The position numbers were made by a program, and so were the translations under genes. A stretch of 64,000 bases of DNA from Bdellovibrionales bacterium (GTDB lineage: Bacteria; Bdellovibrionota; UBA1018). Positions within the stretch are counted from its first letter, which is position 1. Each line of letters begins with the position of its first letter. The DNA is taken from contig CANCQK010000010.1 of the NCBI GenBank assembly GCA_947380295.1, positions 36,519-100,518 on the forward strand, given 5' to 3'. This document shows, piece by piece, positions 34,379 to 45,105 of this stretch. Below the pieces are notes generated by a model, which saw only the letters and a program-made list of their open reading frames with translations, searched no databases and was not told the origin of the DNA.

Positions 34379-35820
34379 TTAAATGCTCTCTCCGTTATTT
34401 GCTTTTGGTAGCCGACAAATCGTTTCAGGTGTCTCGGTATAATATCCACCTCTACGCGGTATGCACCAGGAGATTTAATTTCATGACGAATAGCTGAATT
34501 GTCCGTGGATTCAATGACGGACTCGTTCCCTCGCGTGTCTACGTAGATCAGTTTGAGAGTGATCTTCGGGCTGACTCCACTCTGAGGAGAGGAATGATGT
34601 AAGGTGGGTATTTGAACGTGTAGAATTGCGGTCTGATCAGAAAGATAAACAGTATCCCCTAGCTCAAGTGTTTGATTGGGAGTCTCGGCAAAGAAATCAA
34701 AATCAACTGGAGATCCGAGGCCCTCGAATGTGACCCAGCTTCGACCTTTGCGAAGGGCATTTTTGAATTCTGACACTGTCAGATCCTGAACTAAGAGACC
34801 ATTGGCGACCCATCGCGAAAGGCGTCGATAGGAGTCGATTTTATCTCCGTCTTTCGCTTTTCCAGGAAAAAGACTCTGGTGAGCATCGTTTCCGCCGATG
34901 CCGGTGAGATGCTGTCCTTGGGCGATCAGGGCATCCCATTTCTGGGCATAGACATCTCTCACGGTCATGAATGACAAGAAGGCAAGATCGGCCTGTTGTT
35001 CTCCGAAAGGGTCCACCCAATAAACCAACAGATCAATGAGGCCGCTAAAATAAGTCAGTCCTAACTCGTCGGCTCTAATTTTTGGGCTAATATTTGCGTG
35101 GAGGTTATAGATTTCGATCGCGTCGAGGCTTAGTTGAGAGAGTTTTTCTGGTGTCTTTCCTTTTCCTTCTGTATGCGGCATGACCACAATCGCGTCAGCT
35201 TCATTTTTGAGTCGTAAGGAAAGCTCCGAGGAGCGCTTGGTGTATTCCTCTGCTCTTCTTTCAGGAGTCGGCTCGATGTGTTGCGTCATTCCTAGAGCCA
35301 TCATTTGGCTTTCAAATCCTGCCATAATCAAAACTTTGTGCCCATCAGAGCAGGTCATTCGGTTAGCTATTGGGTCGCTGTTTTGCCCGTTTTGAAAGAT
35401 GAGTTCGTCTTCAGGTTCGTTCAGAAGGAGCTTTGGAAATTCCAGCTCGGTCATGTGGCTGGGGTGGTCAGTCAGCGCAACAAAATCGAGGTGATTTTTG
35501 CAAAACGATGATCTTAAGTCTGCGTAGCATTGATCTTTGCTTATGCTGGTGCACGCATCATAAGAGTAAGGCGAATGCATATGCAGCGCGGCTCGAGTGA
35601 GAAGGTATCCACGGCTGTTCTTTGGTAGGCTTGGTGATGATGGAGAAGCTGGGGCTTGATTGTCTCTCGAATTTGCTGATATCCGGAGTTCGGTTGTGAC
35701 GCTCGTCAGGAGTTCGCGAGCCGATGGGAGAAGGTTATTCCAAGCGGCTTTATTGCTGCAGGAAATCAGGCAGAGAGGGGCCAAAAAAAGGTTAAGCAGG
35801 TTCCAGCGTTGAGCGATCAT
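34321..35820 (-). CDS. PHP-domain lipoprotein (CehA/McbA-like phosphoesterase or amidohydrolase)
   Basis: A 499-residue protein with lipobox LISC after a short hydrophobic stretch. The PHP domain has AALHMHSPYSYDA near residues 80-90, ALTDHPSH, VVMPHTEGKG and IGGNDAHQ, all the usual metal ligands, as in CehA-type or polymerase/histidinol-phosphate phosphatase PHP proteins. The C-terminal segment is beta-rich. Expected to be a periplasmic metal-dependent hydrolase. First gene of the operon with the barrel and cytochrome. Confidence 0.8.
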   Translation of the reverse strand: MIAQRWNLLNLFLAPLCLISCSNKAAWNNLLPSARELLTSVTTELRISANSRDNQAPASPSSPSLPKNSRGYLLTRAALHMHSPYSYDACTSISKDQCYADLRSSFCKNHLDFVALTDHPSHMTELEFPKLLLNEPEDELIFQNGQNSDPIANRMTCSDGHKVLIMAGFESQMMALGMTQHIEPTPERRAEEYTKRSSELSLRLKNEADAIVVMPHTEGKGKTPEKLSQLSLDAIEIYNLHANISPKIRADELGLTYFSGLIDLLVYWVDPFGEQQADLAFLSFMTVRDVYAQKWDALIAQGQHLTGIGGNDAHQSLFPGKAKDGDKIDSYRRLSRWVANGLLVQDLTVSEFKNALRKGRSWVTFEGLGSPVDFDFFAETPNQTLELGDTVYLSDQTAILHVQIPTLHHSSPQSGVSPKITLKLIYVDTRGNESVIESTDNSAIRHEIKSPGAYRVEVDIIPRHLKRFVGYQKQITERAFKWIISNHIYAVSEPPPSSP

Positions 35821-35863
35821 TACTATTAGTGTGTTAGAGACTAATTAATTAATCAATTATTAT

Positions 35864-36643
35864 TTAATAAGGTGTCAATTTATTGGCTGGATCTTTAAGC
35901 TGATCGCTTTCAGGCTCGGGTAAGTCGTTGACTTCGAGTACGTGAAATTCCTGGTTGCGAATCTGCCACTGGATGTCAAATTCAAAAAGTCGAAAACCGT
36001 AGCGAGTGCCCTCCGCCTCAGGAGATGCAGTAGGAAGTTTAGTCTGTTGAAAAGCTGGGCGGGGGTCGAGTTGAAGGAGTTCGAGAATCAGTTGAGCCAA
36101 ATTGGGATAACGAACTGGGTCTCGCCTAGCGATGGACAGGCGGGCTTCTTCAGAGAAGACCACAGGGGTGAGCTGGATTGGGGCGCTCGCCCATGCCGAC
36201 TTCGTGTCTGGGATTGAGTCTGTGTAGCTGAGATAAGGCTTGATGTCGAGAATTGGAGTTCCATCCAGACAGTCGACGCCACTGATATGAATTTCAATCC
36301 CGCCCTTTGCTTTGAGGTCAATTCGCTCAAGTTTTACTGCCGAAAGTCCAATCGGATTAGGCCGATGGGGTGAGCGAGATGCAAGTACTCCAACCTTTTT
36401 AGCGCCTCCCAGGCGTGGAGGGCGAATCGAGGGTTTCCAACTTTTTGCGTCGTGTTTATGGAAAATAAAGATGAGCCAGATGTGACTAAAGTTTTCAAGC
36501 TCCCTTACCGCCGTGTGAAAAAATGGATCATCGCGAAGTTTTAGCACACCCGAGGCATGGGGCACCAATCCCGGCTGCCGGGGTATCCCAAACTTCTCCT
36601 TAAAGCAGGTGTGCAAGATTCCGATGGGCTCAAGCTGAAACAT
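35864..36643 (-). CDS. trmO: tRNA (N6-threonylcarbamoyladenosine37-N6)-methyltransferase
   Basis: TrmO/TsaA (UPF0066) methylates t6A37 in threonine tRNAs using SAM. Motifs are PIGILHTCFKEKFGIPRQPG, the VLASRSPHRPNPIGLSAVKL signature and DCLDGTPILDIKPYL. The ATG at 36643 follows AGGA at a proper distance; the upstream ATG lies inside ileS. About 259 residues, with the usual C-terminal extension domain (DPRPAFQ, FEFDIQWQI). It starts just after the ileS stop, so both tRNA-related genes share a transcript. Confidence 0.92.
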   Translation of the reverse strand: MFQLEPIGILHTCFKEKFGIPRQPGLVPHASGVLKLRDDPFFHTAVRELENFSHIWLIFIFHKHDAKSWKPSIRPPRLGGAKKVGVLASRSPHRPNPIGLSAVKLERIDLKAKGGIEIHISGVDCLDGTPILDIKPYLSYTDSIPDTKSAWASAPIQLTPVVFSEEARLSIARRDPVRYPNLAQLILELLQLDPRPAFQQTKLPTASPEAEGTRYGFRLFEFDIQWQIRNQEFHVLEVNDLPEPESDQLKDPANKLTPY

Positions 36644-36650
36644 AGGAGTC

Positions 36651-39600
36651 CTAAATGGCATTCACCACTGTGAGTCCGAGCTTAAGTTTTTCGCCGTCGA
36701 TCTCTGCCTCTTCGGTATGCTGTCCTTGAGGTGAGGGGGTCCATACCCAGTTCCTGCAGAGCGTTTCTTTTTGGATTCGCTCTTGGTAGACTTGAGCAGC
36801 CCTTTCTAACGCTCCTTCGCAAAGGACTTGGATCTCAATTCGATCATCGAGGTTAAAATCGGCTGCCTTTCGAGCGGCTTGGATTTTTCGGATAATTTCT
36901 CGTGCAAGTCCTTCTTGTTCTTGCTCTGGAGTGACGGTCGGGTCGATTTCGATCGAGACCAAAAGACTCACCGCTAAATGGGGCGCGCTCTCCTTGGGCG
37001 CTCTCCGGATTTCGACATCGCCGAGGGTGATGGATTCTCCAGCAAGCTGCAGAGTAGCACCTCCTTCGAGCTGAACGATTTCAGCAGGAGTGAGTTTCTG
37101 GATTGCAGCTGCAACTGTTTTCATTTTGGGCCCAAGCTTCGGTCCTAGAATCGGGAACTGTGCTTTGGCTGAGATTTGGACGAAGTCGTCTTCGTTTGAA
37201 TAGTATTCAACTTTTTGAATATTCAACTCTTCTTTAAAGTACGGCTCGAATTTTTTGAGATTCTCCAGAACTTGGGTGCTTCGATGAATGACTTTCATCT
37301 CCTTGAGGGGGATCTTGGCTTTGACGCCGATCTTTTCTCGGTAGTTGCGCCCAAGCAGGACCAGTGCTTCCATGACTTGCACTGCCTCTTCAAGTTCTGG
37401 TCGAATCAGGCTAGCATTTGCCTCAGGAAAGTCTTCCAAGTGGACGCTGATCTTTCGCTCAGATTTGACTTGAGAAAGGTTTTGATAGGTCAGTTCTGCC
37501 AAAAATGGTGCAAACGGCGCCATGACTTTACTCAGCGTTTCGAGTGCCTGGTAGAGAGTCTCATACGCGAGTCTCTTGTCTTCGGGCATTCCGTCCTGCC
37601 AGAAATGGCTGCGATTAAATCGGATATACGTGTTTGTTAAATCTTCAATAAATCGGAGGAGTCCGGGAACAACATTGTAGAGTCGATATTGACCCATCTC
37701 ATTCCGTGTCGTCTGGATCAAGGTGTGAAGTCTTGAGGTGAGCCATTGGTCCAAAATATTGGGAGATTGAGTGGAGTCTCCGCGAGGGGTAAATCCATCA
37801 ATATTGGCATAGTTCACGAAGAACGAGTAAGAGTTCCACCATCGGAGTAAGATGCGGCGAACAATTTCCTTCACTCCAGCTTCAGAGAATCGGAGCTCCT
37901 GAGCGCGCACCACGGGAGAGTCAATTAAACAGAGTCTGAGGGCGTCGGCTCCGTGTTGGTTGAGAACTTCCATTGGGTCAGGATAGTTTTTTAAGCTCTT
38001 GCTCATTTTCTTGCCGTCTTCAGCCAAAATGAGCCCATTGACGATCACATTTTTAAACGGAGATTTTTCGAAAAGTGCTGTTCCAATGACCATGAGGGTG
38101 TAAAACCAACCCCGTGTTTGGTCGAGCCCTTCTGCAATAAAATCGGCTGGGAATGCTGATTTAAATTCCTGGTTGTTATTGCCCCAAGGGTAGCCGTACT
38201 GAGCATAAGGCATCGAGCCGCTTTCAAACCAGCAGTCCAAGACACCGTCCACGCGTTTGAGCGGGGATTTGCCAGTGGGAGATGGAATTACGATTGAATC
38301 GACTCGGTCGATGTGAAGGTCATCAATTTTTTCACCAGAGAGTCGCTCGAGTTCTTCTCGTGACTCAATGCAAATCATCTCTCCCTCGGCGTTTCTCCAA
38401 ATCGGGATAGGTGTGCCCCAAAATCGATTTCTAGAGATAGCCCAGTCACGAGCATTTTCGAGCCATTTGCCGAAGCGTCCGTCTCTTAAGTGTTCTGGCA
38501 CCCAATGGGTACCTTGGTTGCTCTTGACGATTTGATCTTTGATTTTTTCAACTGCGACGAACCAGCTGGATACTGCTCTGTAGATCAGAGGGGTGTCGGT
38601 TCTCCAGCAAAATGGGTAGCTGTGGAGATAAGTTTCGTGTTTGATCAGCCGCCCTCGTTTTTTCAGATCGGCGATGATTTCTTTATCCGCTTCTTTGACT
38701 CTTTTTCCGGCGTAGGTCGGAACTTCTGCTGTGAACATTCCATCGTCATCAACTGGGTTGACGAGCGGGATTTGAGCTTTTTGGCAGGCATAAAAGTCAT
38801 CTTCGCCAAAAGCAGGGGCTAGATGGACCACCCCGGTTCCACTTTCGGTGGTGACGTGATCAGAAAAAATAATGCGGAACGCGCCTTGAGCTCGGCGATC
38901 TTCAAAAAATGGGAAAATCGGTTCGTACTCAAGGCCAAGTAGGTCCTGAGCCTGAACTGGAGTGATTTCTTCCAGTTCGACCTCTGGATTTTTGAAGGTA
39001 TTTTTTAAGAGCTTTTCGGCCAAGATGTAGTTCTTGCCGGAGGTTTTTTCGCGCACTCGCACGTATTCGATCTCTTTGCCTACTGCGAGGGCTAAGTTGC
39101 TAGGAAGGGTCCAGGGAGTCGTGGTCCAAGCTAGGATCGCAGTGTTCGGATCGCTCACCAAAGGAAAGGAGACGGTGATGGCAGGATCTTGGACGTCTTT
39201 GTAGTTGAGGTTGGCTTCGAAATTGGACAAAGAAGTCGAAATTCCAGTGGAGTAAGGCACGACCTTGTAGCCTTCGTAGATGAGTCCTTTTTTCCAAAGC
39301 TCTTTAAAAACCCACCACACACTTTGCATAAAGCTGATGTCCATGGTGAAGTAGCCATTTTCCATGTCTACCCAGCGACCGACTCGGCGGATCGTTTTTT
39401 TCCATTCTTGCGAGTAACGCTGCACGATTCCCCGACAGGCTGCATTGTAGTTGCTGACGCCCATTTCAAGAATCTGTTTACGACTTTCGAGTTTATGAGT
39501 TTTGTTGATTTCGTGTTCGACTGGAAGACCATGGCAGTCCCAACCGAAGCGGCGTGGAACGGTGTACCCGTTCATAGTCCAATAGCGAGGAACGATGTCT

Positions 39601-39827
39601 TTCAGAATGCCCGCCAAAATATGGCCATAGTGTGGGAGCCCAGTCGCAAAAGGTGGGCCGTCGTAAAAGCTATAGTACTTAGGATTCTCTCTCGGGCGAA
39701 GAGTAGCTTCAAAAACCTGATTTTTGTCCCAAAAAGCCAAAATCTCTTCTTCGAGCTTGGGGAGCTGGACATCAGGTTTTACGGGACTGAATGGCTTTTG
39801 GGTAGAATGGGTTTTGGATTGGCTCAT
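36651..39827 (-). CDS. ileS: isoleucyl-tRNA synthetase
   Basis: Class I aminoacyl-tRNA synthetase of 1058 residues. The HIGH region appears as PPFATGLPHYGHILAG and the KMSKS loop as GKKMSKSLKNYPDP (around residue 610). The long editing domain with WTTTPWTLPSN and the DGVLDCWFESGSMPYAQ region are present. The sequence type (GRRFGWDCHGLPVE, no C-terminal zinc knuckle) matches the eukaryal/type 2 IleRS, also found in some bacteria, where it often gives mupirocin resistance; this class call is inference. trmO follows directly. Confidence 0.95.
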   Translation of the reverse strand: MSQSKTHSTQKPFSPVKPDVQLPKLEEEILAFWDKNQVFEATLRPRENPKYYSFYDGPPFATGLPHYGHILAGILKDIVPRYWTMNGYTVPRRFGWDCHGLPVEHEINKTHKLESRKQILEMGVSNYNAACRGIVQRYSQEWKKTIRRVGRWVDMENGYFTMDISFMQSVWWVFKELWKKGLIYEGYKVVPYSTGISTSLSNFEANLNYKDVQDPAITVSFPLVSDPNTAILAWTTTPWTLPSNLALAVGKEIEYVRVREKTSGKNYILAEKLLKNTFKNPEVELEEITPVQAQDLLGLEYEPIFPFFEDRRAQGAFRIIFSDHVTTESGTGVVHLAPAFGEDDFYACQKAQIPLVNPVDDDGMFTAEVPTYAGKRVKEADKEIIADLKKRGRLIKHETYLHSYPFCWRTDTPLIYRAVSSWFVAVEKIKDQIVKSNQGTHWVPEHLRDGRFGKWLENARDWAISRNRFWGTPIPIWRNAEGEMICIESREELERLSGEKIDDLHIDRVDSIVIPSPTGKSPLKRVDGVLDCWFESGSMPYAQYGYPWGNNNQEFKSAFPADFIAEGLDQTRGWFYTLMVIGTALFEKSPFKNVIVNGLILAEDGKKMSKSLKNYPDPMEVLNQHGADALRLCLIDSPVVRAQELRFSEAGVKEIVRRILLRWWNSYSFFVNYANIDGFTPRGDSTQSPNILDQWLTSRLHTLIQTTRNEMGQYRLYNVVPGLLRFIEDLTNTYIRFNRSHFWQDGMPEDKRLAYETLYQALETLSKVMAPFAPFLAELTYQNLSQVKSERKISVHLEDFPEANASLIRPELEEAVQVMEALVLLGRNYREKIGVKAKIPLKEMKVIHRSTQVLENLKKFEPYFKEELNIQKVEYYSNEDDFVQISAKAQFPILGPKLGPKMKTVAAAIQKLTPAEIVQLEGGATLQLAGESITLGDVEIRRAPKESAPHLAVSLLVSIEIDPTVTPEQEQEGLAREIIRKIQAARKAADFNLDDRIEIQVLCEGALERAAQVYQERIQKETLCRNWVWTPSPQGQHTEEAEIDGEKLKLGLTVVNAI

Positions 39828-39983
39828 AAATCAATGGAATCAGTACCAAATTTTGAATTAAGATGGAAGTAGAGTTCGCGAGCAGAGGGGAGCTTCGTCC
39901 ATGAAGGCATGGCCCCCTTGCGGACCGACCAATTTGACCCTTGGCTGTTAGGCTGAGGAGACCTTCGAGAAAGCAAAACCCTC

Positions 39984-40376
39984 ATGAAGCCTGTTGAAAA
40001 AACAACCTCCCGCAGTGAACTCAAAAACCTCTACCAGGAGATTGGAGGGGAGGAACGCCTTAGCCTGATTCTCCGCGATTTTTATCGCCGAATGGCTACT
40101 GATATTCTGGTGGGCTACTTTTTTATGGGCAAGGACCCCGACGAAGTAGCTGAAAAGCAAATGGAATTTTTGTTGAAAGCAATGGGGCAGAGCGACACCT
40201 ACTCTGGAAAATCGCCAGCACGAGCTCATCAGCAATTGCCCCCCATTTTGACGGGGCATTTTGACCGGCGCTTGAAACTCCTCGAAGAGACCCTTCGAGA
40301 CCATGGGCTTCAGGAGTCATCAATCCAGGTCTGGCTGAGGTTTGAAAACTCGTTTAGGGTGGCAATTGTGAGTTAA
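39984..40376 (+). CDS. truncated (2/2) haemoglobin
   Basis: A 130-residue globin of the truncated type. The start LYQEIGGEERLSLILRDFY matches group trHb N-termini, with the FF/Y pair in VGYFFMGKD, the likely proximal His82 in RAHQQLPP and the conserved TGHFDRRL. It probably binds haem and handles oxygen or NO; group (II or I) is not clear. Solitary, with a short 5' region shared with the divergent ileS gene. Confidence 0.85.
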   Translation: MKPVEKTTSRSELKNLYQEIGGEERLSLILRDFYRRMATDILVGYFFMGKDPDEVAEKQMEFLLKAMGQSDTYSGKSPARAHQQLPPILTGHFDRRLKLLEETLRDHGLQESSIQVWLRFENSFRVAIVS

Positions 40377-40418
40377 TCTTTATAAGATCGATTTGATCAG
40401 CCTTTGGTAAAATAGTCG

Positions 40419-40447
40419 TTGACCTATCCTGTCGCCTTAGTTATTCT
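40419..40447 (+). promoter_or_regulatory. promoter of the symporter gene
   Basis: TTGACC (40419-40424) and TATTCT (40442-40447), 17-base spacing, 70 bases upstream of the start codon. Confidence 0.5.
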
Positions 40448-40517
40448 GCCTCTGTTCCTGACGGTTGTAGTCTAGTTTTGAACCTGTTCTCCGGAACGAT
40501 AACTCGGAAATTAATGA

Positions 40518-41804
40518 ATGAACTCAGTTTTCTCGCGATTAAAGCGAATCAATTTGACTGTCTGGATTTTTGTAGGGGTTTTGATTGGCGTCCTCCTGGG
40601 CGCATTCTCACCTGCTGCTACCGAGGCAATTAAGCCTTTTCAAAATCTTTTTCTTCACGGCGTCAAGTGTGTCATTGCTCCGCTCATTTTTGCCACGGTC
40701 GTGACTGGGGTTGCCTCCGCAGGTGGGTTTAAGCAGCTGGGGGTAATGGGTGCCCGGACGTTTATTTATTTCGAAGTGGTAACGACTTTGGCGCTCGTGC
40801 TCGGCCTGGTTGTGGTGAATGTACTTCAGCCAGGGGTAGGCGTTTCTCTTGAAGGGTTCAAGACGGGATCAATTCAGACTTATACTGGTTCTAAAATTAC
40901 GTTGGCGAGCTTCATTGATCACTTGCTTCCAGTTAATTTTGCTGATGCTGTCGTTCGTGGAGATGTTCTCCAGATGGTGATTTTCTCGACCTTATTCGGG
41001 TTAGCTGCCTTGGGTATTGGCGAAAAAGCTAAGCCAGTTCTCAACTTCTGCGAGTCCTTGGCTCAGATCATGTTCAAGTTTGTCGGCTATGTGATGGTGC
41101 TTGCTCCTCTCGGCGTTTGTGCTTCAATCGCTTCTGCCGTTTCAGAAAATGGTTGGGAAGTATTACTTCCTTTAGCCAAGCTCGTCGGAACGCTTTATTT
41201 CGCACTTTTTGTTTTTGTGGTGGGGATCTTGCTTCCGATTGCTCGGTTTTTCGGTGTTCCGATTCTTGGATTTGTGAAGAGCATTAAGGAACCCGTACTT
41301 TGGGCTTTCGCTACGACCTCGAGTGAGTCGGCCTACCCAATGGCGTTGGAGCGGCTTGAGAAATTTGGAGTTCCAAGGCGAATCGCGAGTTTTGTTTTAC
41401 CGATGGGGTATAGTTTCAATCTCGATGGATCCACCCTCTATCTTTCTTTAGCTTCGGTGTTTATCGCACAAGTTTCTGGAATTCAGCTGTCTCTGGATCA
41501 GCAAATTTTGATGATGCTTACTCTCATGCTCACCAGCAAAGGGGTGGCAGCCGTCCCTCGAACCTCAATCGTAGTCCTTTCTGGTACCTTGACTGCGTTC
41601 GGATTACCGCTAGAGGGCATGGCATTGGTTTTGGCTGTAGATGCCTTTATGGATATGGGCCGGTCTGCCATCAATCTTCTGGGGAATTGCTTGGCCACAG
41701 CTGTGATTGCTCGATCTGAGGGTCTAGCTCTCGGGGCTCCTGCAGTGCAAGTTCCTACCGTGCAAGTTCCTACAGCGGAGCCATTTGCTTTAGAAGTAGA
41801 ATGA
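40518..41804 (+). CDS. dicarboxylate/glutamate:cation symporter (SDF family)
   Basis: A 428-residue transporter with 8 transmembrane segments and two re-entrant loops. The serine-rich hairpin [15 protein letters not shown] and the [16 protein letters not shown] motif define DctA/GltP/GltT proteins. Takes up C4-dicarboxylates or acidic amino acids with protons or sodium. Its 3' end overlaps the convergent helicase by 35 bases; the last residues contain a short repeat ([10 protein letters not shown]) over that zone. Confidence 0.93.
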   Translation: MNSVFSRLKRINLTVWIFVGVLIGVLLGAFSPAATEAIKPFQNLFLHGVKCVIAPLIFATVVTGVASAGGFKQLGVMGARTFIYFEVVTTLALVLGLVVVNVLQPGVGVSLEGFKTGSIQTYTGSKITLASFIDHLLPVNFADAVVRGDVLQMVIFSTLFGLAALGIGEKAKPVLNFCESLAQIMFKFVGYVMVLAPLGVCASIASAVSENGWEVLLPLAKLVGTLYFALFVFVVGILLPIARFFGVPILGFVKSIKEPVLWAFATTSSESAYPMALERLEKFGVPRRIASFVLPMGYSFNLDGSTLYLSLASVFIAQVSGIQLSLDQQILMMLTLMLTSKGVAAVPRTSIVVLSGTLTAFGLPLEGMALVLAVDAFMDMGRSAINLLGNCLATAVIARSEGLALGAPAVQVPTVQVPTAEPFALEVE

Positions 41805-44301
41805 GTTTCCCTTCGGACTTAGATTTTTCGACATCGACCAAAAACTCAACACCCCAATCATTATTCGCCTCGGGGTCGACCAGAATTTGCTGGACCGAAA
41901 GCAGTTCGCCTCGTTCATGAGATCCTGCAGCGGGTGAGATGATCGTGTTCTTTGGGAATCGAGCCTTTGCATCCGTGCAGATCCTGGAGTGCCCACTCGC
42001 TAAATAGTCATTCACCACCGACTGAAGAGCGTCTGCGCTCCAAGACGGCAGATCAGAGTCTCCTATTTGAGGAGATAAAAGTGAAAGTGCTTCGTCAAAA
42101 TCTCGAGTTGTTAGAGTGCGAATGAACTGAAATACCGCATTGCGAATGAGGATTTGAAGTTTCTTAGGCGAGTCAAAGGCGGTCACCGGTCCTGCATTGG
42201 ATGCTCCTGCTTCAGGTATTTCTTGCTTCACCCAGTCCGGATTACGCATCCTTTCCCATTCATCCAAAAGACTCGAGTCAACCTGTCGGACCATGGTTCT
42301 TAGGTAGGTTTCGATTTCCTCGATTTCATCGGTCTTGGCAGAGACTGGCACCGTCTGAGAAAGCGCCTGGTAGACGTCAGTGAGATACCGCAATAAAAGC
42401 CCCTCAGACTTTTGCAGCCCGTAATCCCGAATGTATTCAGAGAAGGATTGGAAATTCTCGACCATTTCTCGTGCAATCGATTTCGGGCGAATATTTTCTC
42501 CGATGATCCAAGGGTGATTGTCGATAAAATGATTAAATGTTTGATAAATGAACTCTTGATTGGGCTTTGGGTATTCGAGTTTTTCTAGTTCTTGAATCCG
42601 CTCATCAAACTCAATCCCGGCAAATTTCATCTCGTCCATTTTTTCGGACTTGATGCGATCGAGCTGCTTTCTCAGGATCAACTCTGGATTTTCCATAATG
42701 GATTCGACTAGCGTCAATACATCTAAGGCGTAGTTCGTATCAGCAGGGTTGAGCACACTCAGGGTGTCGATCAGATAAAGTGAGAGGGCGTGGTGAAGTG
42801 AGAAGTCCTCTTGAAGATCGACAGCAAGGCGAAGTGGATTGAGTTCGACAATTTTACGTTCGACTAGGGATCGAAAAAGCTGAAACGCCACTTTTCGATG
42901 GTTCTTCTTAGCGTGGGGGGTCTCATGAGATGTTCGGATTAAGGATCGCATCGCTTCGCATCCGTCTTCATGCTCTCGGCCCAAGACATTGAGGAGGATG
43001 GAGTGGTTCACTTTAAAGCGGGAGATCAGAGCTTCGGGCTGCCCGTCAATCAGCTTTTGGAAAGTTTCTCGGCTCCACGGCACGTAGCCTTTCTCAGGCG
43101 GCTTACGTTTGACGATTTTTTTCATCTTTTTAGAATCGCCGGCAGCTTTTTGTTCCATGCGCAGATTTTCGACGATGTGTTCGGGAGCCTGAGCAACTAC
43201 AAAGCCCTCATGATCAAAGCCGCGCCGTCCTGCACGACCGCTGATTTGGTGGAAATCTCGCACAGATAGGAGCGTTGTTCGCTCCCCGTCAAACTTGCAC
43301 AGTTTGGTGAAAACAACTGTTCTGATCGGTACATTGACGCCGACTCCCAAGGTGTCAGTACCGAAAATCAGCTTGAGTAAGCCCTTTTGCGCCAATCGCT
43401 CGACTAAAATTCGGTATTTTGGGAGAAGCCCCGCATGATGAATTCCTATTCCGTGCCGGAGGAGTTTCTGAATTTCTTTGCCGTACGGACTGATAAATTT
43501 AATCCCCTCTAGGGCAGTTTGGATCTTCTTTTTCTCGTCTTTAGTGCAGAAATCGATACTGAGAAAATTCTGCGCATTTTCGGAGCACTCACGCTGGGAA
43601 AAGTTCACAACATAAACCGGAGCCCGGCCTAGGGTAATGAGCTTTTCGACAGCTTCATGGAGCGGATTTTCAGAGTATTCAAAGGTCAGGGGTACCGGAC
43701 GCTGAGTGCCGCTGACGACAACGGTTTCTCGCTGATTGAGCTCGGTCAGTCCGATCTCAAAAGGTCGGGTGTCGCCCAGAGTCGCAGACATCAGGAGAAA
43801 GCGCGCTTGAGGCAGAGTGAGTAGGGGGATCTGCCAGGCCACTCCCCGATCTCGATCAGAGTAATAATGGAATTCGTCCATGATGACATCATTCACTGGC
43901 GTATGGGCGCCCAATCGGAGAGCTTGATTGGCAAGGATTTCAGCCGTGCAACAAAGAATAGGAGCATCCGAGTTGACGGTCGCATCTCCAGTGATTAATC
44001 CTACGTTTTCAGGCCCAAACTCCTGGCACAAAGCCAGGAATTTTTCATTGACCAAGGCTTTAATCGGGCAAGTGTAGATGGACCGTTTTCCGGTGGCAAG
44101 ACTCAGAAAGTGTACTGATGCAGCAACCAGCGATTTGCCTGATCCGGTTGGCGTATTCAGGATGACATTTTTTCCAGCATAGAGTTCTAGGACGGCCTCT
44201 TCCTGAGCAGGATAGAGTTGGACCTGCTTCTTGGTGACCGACTCAAGAAAGCGCTCTAGGACTTCATCTGGGGAGGGTACAGCAAGGTTTTCCACTTCCA
44301 T
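41770..44301 (-). CDS. Ski2-like DEAD/DEAH-box RNA helicase
   Basis: An 843-residue superfamily 2 helicase. Motif [15 protein letters not shown], motif Ia [11 protein letters not shown], motif II MDEFHYY (DEFH), motif III MSATLGD and motif [15 protein letters not shown] are clear. The C-terminal half is the DUF3516 module of Lhr/Ski2-like bacterial proteins. Presumably RNA unwinding or processing. Convergent with the symporter, overlapping its end by 35 bases; the CoA operon ends downstream of its start, 36 bases away. Confidence 0.9.
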   Translation of the reverse strand: MEVENLAVPSPDEVLERFLESVTKKQVQLYPAQEEAVLELYAGKNVILNTPTGSGKSLVAASVHFLSLATGKRSIYTCPIKALVNEKFLALCQEFGPENVGLITGDATVNSDAPILCCTAEILANQALRLGAHTPVNDVIMDEFHYYSDRDRGVAWQIPLLTLPQARFLLMSATLGDTRPFEIGLTELNQRETVVVSGTQRPVPLTFEYSENPLHEAVEKLITLGRAPVYVVNFSQRECSENAQNFLSIDFCTKDEKKKIQTALEGIKFISPYGKEIQKLLRHGIGIHHAGLLPKYRILVERLAQKGLLKLIFGTDTLGVGVNVPIRTVVFTKLCKFDGERTTLLSVRDFHQISGRAGRRGFDHEGFVVAQAPEHIVENLRMEQKAAGDSKKMKKIVKRKPPEKGYVPWSRETFQKLIDGQPEALISRFKVNHSILLNVLGREHEDGCEAMRSLIRTSHETPHAKKNHRKVAFQLFRSLVERKIVELNPLRLAVDLQEDFSLHHALSLYLIDTLSVLNPADTNYALDVLTLVESIMENPELILRKQLDRIKSEKMDEMKFAGIEFDERIQELEKLEYPKPNQEFIYQTFNHFIDNHPWIIGENIRPKSIAREMVENFQSFSEYIRDYGLQKSEGLLLRYLTDVYQALSQTVPVSAKTDEIEEIETYLRTMVRQVDSSLLDEWERMRNPDWVKQEIPEAGASNAGPVTAFDSPKKLQILIRNAVFQFIRTLTTRDFDEALSLLSPQIGDSDLPSWSADALQSVVNDYLASGHSRICTDAKARFPKNTIISPAAGSHERGELLSVQQILVDPEANNDWGVEFLVDVEKSKSEGKLILLLKQMAPL

Positions 44302-44337
44302 GGATTACCTCGGAAGGTCAATCAAAGCAAGAGAGGC

Positions 44338-45105
44338 TTAGTTCATCTCAAGCGTTTGCTTCAGCCCTCGGAGCACAAGATCAGGGATGAGGTGGTCAAA
44401 GACTTTTTCAGATTCTAATAGGCGAGAAAACCCGCCTGTTCCAATGAGGACTGTGTTTTGGCCATTGAAATAAGTTCTCTTAATCTCCTCGCTGATTCCT
44501 CGGAGCGCGTGAAGGTTAGAGTAATAGAGGCCGTTTTGAATACTTTCGACTGTGGATCTTCCGATGAGCTCCAAGGGTTTGATGATCTCAACTGCGGGGA
44601 GCTTCGCTGTGCGTGACTCGAGTGCTTCCATCGAGATTCTAAATCCAGGGAGAATGAGTCCGCCGATGTATTCTTTTTCTGCAGACACGACGCAGAATGT
44701 GGTGGCTGTCCCATAGTCGACGATAATGAGATTTTTCTGAGGAAAAAGCTCGACAGCTGCGACGGAGTTAGCGATTCGATCTGCACCCACTTCGAGAGGG
44801 TTTCTGTACTTGATCTTCAATCCTGTTTTAACTCCAGCTTGAAGGATAAATGGATTGATGTCGAAGTACTTCGTGCAAGCTCCGCGAATGGAGTGAATCA
44901 CATCGGGAACCACCGAGCAGATCCCAATTTTCTCGATCTGTTTTGGCTCGACATAATTTTCTCGCAGGACAGTGCGTAGAAAAATTCCAAACTCGTCAGA
45001 AGAATTCCCGTTTTTACTCGTTTTTCTAAATTGGAGTTTGAGCTCATCTTGATCAAATACGCCGCCATAGATCTGACTATTTCCAACATCGAGAGCTAGA
45101 ATCAT
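44338..45105 (-). CDS. coaX: type III pantothenate kinase
   Basis: Phosphorylates pantothenate, the committed step of CoA synthesis. A 255-residue ASKHA-fold enzyme with [14 protein letters not shown] at the N-terminus (phosphate motif), [10 protein letters not shown] and [13 protein letters not shown] (second phosphate motif), and GGFSRLLE near the end. Type III kinases are feedback-insensitive to CoA. Last gene of the operon, overlapping coaB by 4 bases. Confidence 0.94.
   Translation of the reverse strand: MILALDVGNSQIYGGVFDQDELKLQFRKTSKNGNSSDEFGIFLRTVLRENYVEPKQIEKIGICSVVPDVIHSIRGACTKYFDINPFILQAGVKTGLKIKYRNPLEVGADRIANSVAAVELFPQKNLIIVDYGTATTFCVVSAEKEYIGGLILPGFRISMEALESRTAKLPAVEIIKPLELIGRSTVESIQNGLYYSNLHALRGISEEIKRTYFNGQNTVLIGTGGFSRLLESEKVFDHLIPDLVLRGLKQTLEMN

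Noticed and set aside
39189..39872. Plus-strand frame of 227 codons
   Set aside because: Antisense to the start of ileS, including the HIGH region; no independent support.
41740..41785. Short tandem repeat ([10 protein letters not shown]) at the end of the symporter
   Set aside because: Only two copies of about 15 bases; probably slippage within a tolerant C-terminal tail.
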